Of a DNA stretch of 64,000 nucleotides, positions 59,511-64,000 are shown piece by piece. A model generated the notes under the pieces. The model saw nothing but the letters and a program-made list of their open reading frames with translations. It did not search any database and was not told the origin of the DNA. Numbering within the stretch: the first letter of the stretch is position 1; every line of letters begins with the position of its first letter. Both the position numbers and the translations under genes were made by a program. The stretch lies in NCBI RefSeq assembly GCF_047675955.1, contig NC_132912.1, positions 77,400,382 through 77,464,381 of the forward strand, written 5' to 3'. The DNA is from Chlorocebus sabaeus (taxonomy: Eukaryota; Chordata; Mammalia; Primates; Cercopithecidae).

Positions 59511-60106
59511 TGTTTTTTTGAGACAGTCTCGCTCTGTTGCCCAGGCTGGAGTACAGTGGTACAATCATAGCTCACTGTAGCCTTGAACTCCTGGGCTCAG
59601 GTGATTCTCCTGCCTCAGCCTCCCTAGTAGCTGGGACTACAGGCACACATCACTGTGCTCAGCTAATTTTTTGAGACTGAGTTTCACTCTGTCACCCAGG
59701 CTGGAGTTCAATGGTGTGATCTCGCCTCAATGCGACCTCCAGCTCCCGGGTTCAAGTGATTCTCCGGCCTCAGCCTCCCGAGTAGCTGGGACTACAGGCG
59801 TGTGCCACCACACCTGGCTAATTTTTGTATTTTTCATAGAGATGGGGTTTCACTATGTTGGCCAGGCTGGTCTCGAACTCCTGACCTGATGATCCACCCG
59901 CCTCAGCCTCCCCAAAGTGCTGGGATTACAGGCGTGATTTTTAAATTTCTTATTTTATTATTTTCTTATGTATTTGTTTATTTTTTTTTAGTAGAGATGA
60001 GGTCTTATGTTACCAAGGCTGGTCTCTTACCTCCTGAGCTCAAGTGATCTTCCCACCTCAGCCTCCCAAAGTGCTGGAATTAAAAGTGTAAGCCACCACA
60101 CCTGGC
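59511..60106 (-). repeat. AluJ-like, antisense, split by another Alu
   Basis: Inverted right arm at 59511-59670 (tcgctctgttgcccaggctg ... gtgctcagctaattttt) and inverted left part at about 59985-60106 (agtagagatgaggtcttatg ... ccaccacacctggccc). A younger Alu lies between. Confidence 0.85.
59671..59938 (-). repeat. Alu, antisense, inserted in the AluJ
   Basis: Reversed Alu from gagactgagtttcactctgt to gggattacaggcgtga, lacking the last inverted 5' bases. Confidence 0.88.
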
Positions 60107-60474
60107 CCTAATTGATAATGTTTTTACTGGAATATGGATTTCTTTTCATGAATAATCAATACATGCATTCAAATGCATTTGTCTTCTGCCATGTGTCTGG
60201 GGACTGTAATACCCAGAAAAATCAGTGTCTGGTTTTCTGTCACTTCCCTTTTTGGTAGATAGGTTATGGATTTAGTAACATCCGGGTAAAACTAATAAGC
60301 TTCAGAAAAGTGCTGTTACACCTTTACTTTGCTCTTTGCGTATATACTATAGATCGATAGATTCAACGTGTTCTATTTCTAGATGCCAGCTTATCAAAGA
60401 TGCTCACAAATGAGATCAGCAGTCAGCCATGGGAGAGGAAAAAGTGATTTAGTTATTCTATATAATGGGTTTTG

Positions 60475-60773
60475 TTTTGTTTTGTTTTTTTGAGATGGAG
60501 TTTGCTGTTGTCATCCAGGCTGGAGTGCAGTGGCACGATCTTGGCCTACTGCAACCTCCGTCTCCCGGGTTCAAGGGATTCTCCTACCTCAGCCTCCCAA
60601 GTAGCTGCAATTACAGGCCCACGCCACCATGCCCAGCTAATTTTTGTGGTTTTAGTAGGAATAGGGTTTCACCATGTTGGCCAAGGCTGGTCTTGAACTC
60701 CTGACCTCAGGTGATCCGCCCACTTGGCCATCCACAGTGCTGGGATTACAAGTGTGAGCCACTGCGCCCAGCT
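60475..60773 (-). repeat. Alu, antisense
   Basis: (ttttg)n tail, reversed Alu ending gccactgcgcccagc. tagttat occurs on both flanks. Confidence 0.94.
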
Positions 60774-61370
60774 AGTTATCATTCTGTATTCAATACGGTA
60801 TTCAGTATGACTTGGGATAACAAGTTGGCCAAGACACAAGGTTATATATGCTGCCAGTCCTGTCACCAGGAGGCAGACTCAGACATTTCCAACTGCAAAA
60901 GTTAGGACATGGCCTAGTTATGCAATTATTATATAAACCTACATAGATATGCTTTGAAACAATATAAAAATGTAGCAAATGTTAGTAGTATGCGAAGTAC
61001 TTTGGCTCGTCCTGGTTCTTTTAATGAAAAGTAATTGACTTTTAAATAACAATGAAATATTGGCAGGCTCCAGATCACTGGCTGCATGCCTTGTAAGTTA
61101 GTACCCTTTCTTGGCTGCGGAGGTTTTCACAACTGGCTGTAGCTAAAACAGGATTGTCCTTTCTGTGTCTTGTCTGTGAAAAAGACCTCAGCCCTGGGGC
61201 CAGTGGAGGGTATACCAAGGACATACATTGTATGGGGTGGGTCAAATGGACTCCACTTTGAGAGGAAGGGCATTATGAGTACAGAGGTCAACACTACCTC
61301 ACCACCCCTTAGTCTTTGACCCAAATTTAACAGAGGATAAAAGATGTGGAGAGCTGGATGAGCGAACAAA

Positions 61371-61640
61371 TACACTTTGGGAGACCAAGGTGGGTAAATC
61401 ACGAGGCTAGAAGTTTGAGACCAGCCTGGCCAACATGGTGAAACCCCTTCTCTACTAAAAGTATAAAAATTAGCTGGGCCTGGTGGCACAGGCCTGTAGT
61501 CCCAGCTACTCTAGACCGAGGCATGAGAATTGCTTGAGTCTGGGAGGCAGAGGTTGCAGTGAGCCGAGACTGTGCCACTGCACTCAAGCCTGGGCGACAG
61601 AGCAAGACTTGCTCAAAAAAAAAAAGAAAAAAAAAAAACG
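61371..61640 (+). repeat. 5'-truncated Alu, sense
   Basis: Begins inside the left arm (cactttgggagaccaaggtg) and ends with an A-rich tail. The first 30 or so Alu bases are missing. Confidence 0.92.
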
Positions 61641-61883
61641 AGAAGGAAGTGTAAGATCAGATGCGAACTGACTGCTTTTCCAAGAAGAGCCAGTGTGGTC
61701 CTCTGGCAGCATAGTAAGGATGGTAACTGACAGGTGGGGCTACTGTGGAATGTGGAAACAGCGGTTCAAGGTGGGTGATACAGGTTTGCTTTAGTAAGTG
61801 GAAGAAGTTCACAACAAAGACGGATCACTGTTCCCAGCCGCACATGCCATGCCCTACATAAACGTAAGATAGAACTATCTTGG

Positions 61884-62184
61884 GCCAGGTGTGGCCCACG
61901 GCTATAATCCCAGCACTTTGGGAGACAGGCGGGTTGATCACCTGAGGTCAGGAGTTTGAGACCAGCCTGACCAACATGGTGAAACCCCGTCTCTACTAAA
62001 AATACAAAAATTAGCCGGGTGTGGTGGTACAGGCGTGTAATTCCAGCTACTCAAGAGGCTTAGGCAGAAGAATTGCTTGAACCCGGGAGGCGGAGGTTGC
62101 AGTGAGTCGAGATCGTGCCATTGCACTCCAGCCTAGGAGACAGAGCAAGACTGTCTCAAAACAAACAAACAAACAAACAAAAAT
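61884..62184 (+). repeat. Alu, sense, (CAAA)n tail
   Basis: gggccaggtgtggcccacgg to gactgtctcaaa, then a caaacaaacaaac tail. Confidence 0.94.
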
Positions 62185-62753
62185 CCTGTATTTACAGCTT
62201 ACTCAAAAGTGTTAGGCAGGCATTGGTGATATGATGGTTTAAAAAAAAAAAAAAAAATGATGAGGACTGGCCCATCTATGCTAAATAGTATATAACAGGT
62301 ATATACAAAGTATTTGGAAAAGGTGTAATAAATTTTGCCTGGGGTTAGGGAAGGCTTCGGAAAAGGTAGTATTTGCATAACCCTTCAAGTAACAAAAAGG
62401 ACAGAGCAAATGTGTATATATTAGATCTCCGTTTGGCCTTTTTGCATAAACACATTCACTGAGACTTCTATACACTTTTCAAGAGTGATTTAGAAAGTCA
62501 TTCACTCTTAATTTCTTGTTCTAGAAGGGCAGCAGGGAAGGAGCTGCATCTTGGAATAGCCTTTATAAGAGGTGAATGTCAATTAGACAAATTCCTATCA
62601 TAGTTGTCTAGTAAACGACTACCAGGATGTCATAGGCAAGTCAATGTAGTCATCTCTCCCATTCTATAGATAAAATATAATCACATTATTTTCACATTAA
62701 ACATCTAGAAGATACTGTGGTAGCCTGAGGCGCTTTTCTTATCAGTGAACTTA

Positions 62754-63060
62754 GGCCGGGTGTGGTGGTTCATGCCCATAATCCCAGCACTTTGAGAGGC
62801 TGCAGCTGGCAGATTACTTGAGGTCAGGATTTCGAGACCAGGCTGGCCAACATGTTGAAACCCCGTCTCTACTAAAAATACAAAAATTAGCTGGGTGTAG
62901 TTGTACATGCCTGTAATCCCAGCTACTTTGGAGTCTAAAGCAGAATAGCTGGAACCCAAGAGACGGAGGTTGCAGTGAGCCAAGATCACACCACTGCACT
63001 CTAGCATGGGTGACAGAGCCAGACCCCGCCTCCCAAAAAAAAAAAAAAAAAAAAAAAAAC
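62754..63060 (+). repeat. Alu, sense
   Basis: ggccgggtgtggtggttcat to cgcctccc and an A-tail of about 24. Confidence 0.94.
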
Positions 63061-64000
63061 ATTGTATAGCCAACCTAATATATTTATTTTATCCCCTAAT
63101 TTGTTTGGGAGTGGGTAATACATATGTGGGGACTCATCTCCAAAATTTTTGAATAACTAGAATTTACTCCTGTTTTGCAGAGACAGATTACGTTGAACAA
63201 GAAAATATTAAGCAAATCATTTCATATAGAAAGGAAAATGGCCAGCCTATACAACCTTTTAGGAAAATGAATTCCATTTTAGTTTCTAAAAATCACTACA
63301 CTATGAAAAGTTCCACAAATACAAACCACAGGGCTTATATGAAAAATGGTATTAGGGCATAGTACTTTAAAACTTCACCAGTGACACATTTAAAAACAGT
63401 GGGTTTACACATAAACATTTAAGAAATATAAACACTACAAACAAATATGGCACTTTACCTTGAGGAAGACTCAGTGTGCTTATGGAAGTGGGCCTCAGAA
63501 GGGTTGCGGTTTGTGATTTGACTTCCTGTGAAAGTAAGGGCTATCTGGAATAGAGGGAAAAGAAGGTGGGTTATCTGGAAGGTGGGCTATCTGGAATCAG
63601 AGGGAAAGGAAATATGGATGGGTGTAGTTCAATGTCACTGTGAAAGTGTCTATTCGAGGTGTGTGTGTGTGCTTTATGTGTTTCCCTGCAGCTTGGTTCA
63701 AGAGGTGCAGTTTTCTGCGTTCATTTTCTTGCAGAATGAATTGCTCCCTAAGCAAGTAATATATTATATTGGAACAAATTTGCATGTTCAAAACCAACAG
63801 CTGAATTGACTTGTACACCAAGAGATTCTTCAAATCAAAGCTTTCTAAAACCAATGAAACCATAGGATTTCAGAAACCAATTCTAGAACATTAAGGATTT
63901 GGCATAGCTGTTGAATTGGTATCATGTGACTTGATCCATTATTTCTCACATGCCCTCCCAGAGGATAAATAAAAGTAGCAATTTAGCCCCTTTAGATTGA

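Larger units (their letters stand above)
58211..64000. other. Intergenic region downstream of JMJD1C
   Basis: Holds one MIR and six or seven Alu elements. In human the next gene on this side is NRBF2, in convergent orientation several kb further away (from memory); none of its coding sequence is visible here. 58370-59505, 60110-60470, 60775-61370, 61645-61880, 62190-62750 and 63065-64000 contain no gene or repeat I recognise, apart from two tiny direct repeats at 59138 and 63538. Confidence 0.8.

Noticed and set aside
1..64000. CRISPR array, operon, phage, tRNA or other non-coding RNA gene
   Set aside because: Scanned for regularly spaced repeats, clustered short genes and U6, Y RNA, 7SK or tRNA-like text; none was found, as expected for primate intronic DNA.

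Overview
The window is nuclear DNA of an Old World primate, read in the sense direction of one large gene. Primate origin is shown by about 45 Alu copies. Two of them are young, full-length AluY elements at 19787 and 41495 that carry sequence variants (CTCAAGCCTG near the 5' end, GATCCGGCCACTGCA in the right arm) I associate with cercopithecoid (macaque/baboon-type) AluY subfamilies, so an Old World monkey is more likely than human.

Positions 1-57403 contain the 3' four-fifths of JMJD1C (KDM3C/TRIP8), a JmjC-domain protein of the KDM3 family. I can place 23 coding exons on the + strand, in order, with phase-compatible GT-AG junctions; together they encode 2390 residues and a TAA stop at 57401-57403. 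Roughly 150 N-terminal residues and the promoter lie upstream of the window. Counting against the human gene these would be exons 4-26. Two exons are very large (1679 and 2204 nt) and encode a long low-complexity Ser/Thr-rich region. The C6-type zinc finger is in exon 13, an LRDLL nuclear-receptor box in exon 17, and the JmjC fold in exons 20-25 with an HxE...H metal triad. The 3'UTR starts at 57404, with several candidate polyadenylation signals up to about 58210. From there to 64000 is intergenic sequence with Alus and unassigned DNA.

Introns are filled with Alus (many nested or in tandem), ancient MIR/L2, hAT and Tigger-type DNA transposon relics, and L1 pieces. The most informative non-genic items are: (i) a GAPDH-like processed pseudogene on the minus strand (about 12255-14230) broken by an L1 and by Alus; (ii) a tandem duplication of about 61 bp that copied the 3' splice site of exon 13 (27643-27764), leaving an upstream decoy acceptor that would create a premature stop; (iii) an in-frame, stop-free 99-nt upstream extension of exon 14 behind a good acceptor (31381-31479); (iv) an L1 with the inversion typical of twin priming (about 45655-46655). 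No operon, CRISPR, phage or other prokaryote-type system is present, and I found no convincing new biological system; the splice-site observations are the best leads.
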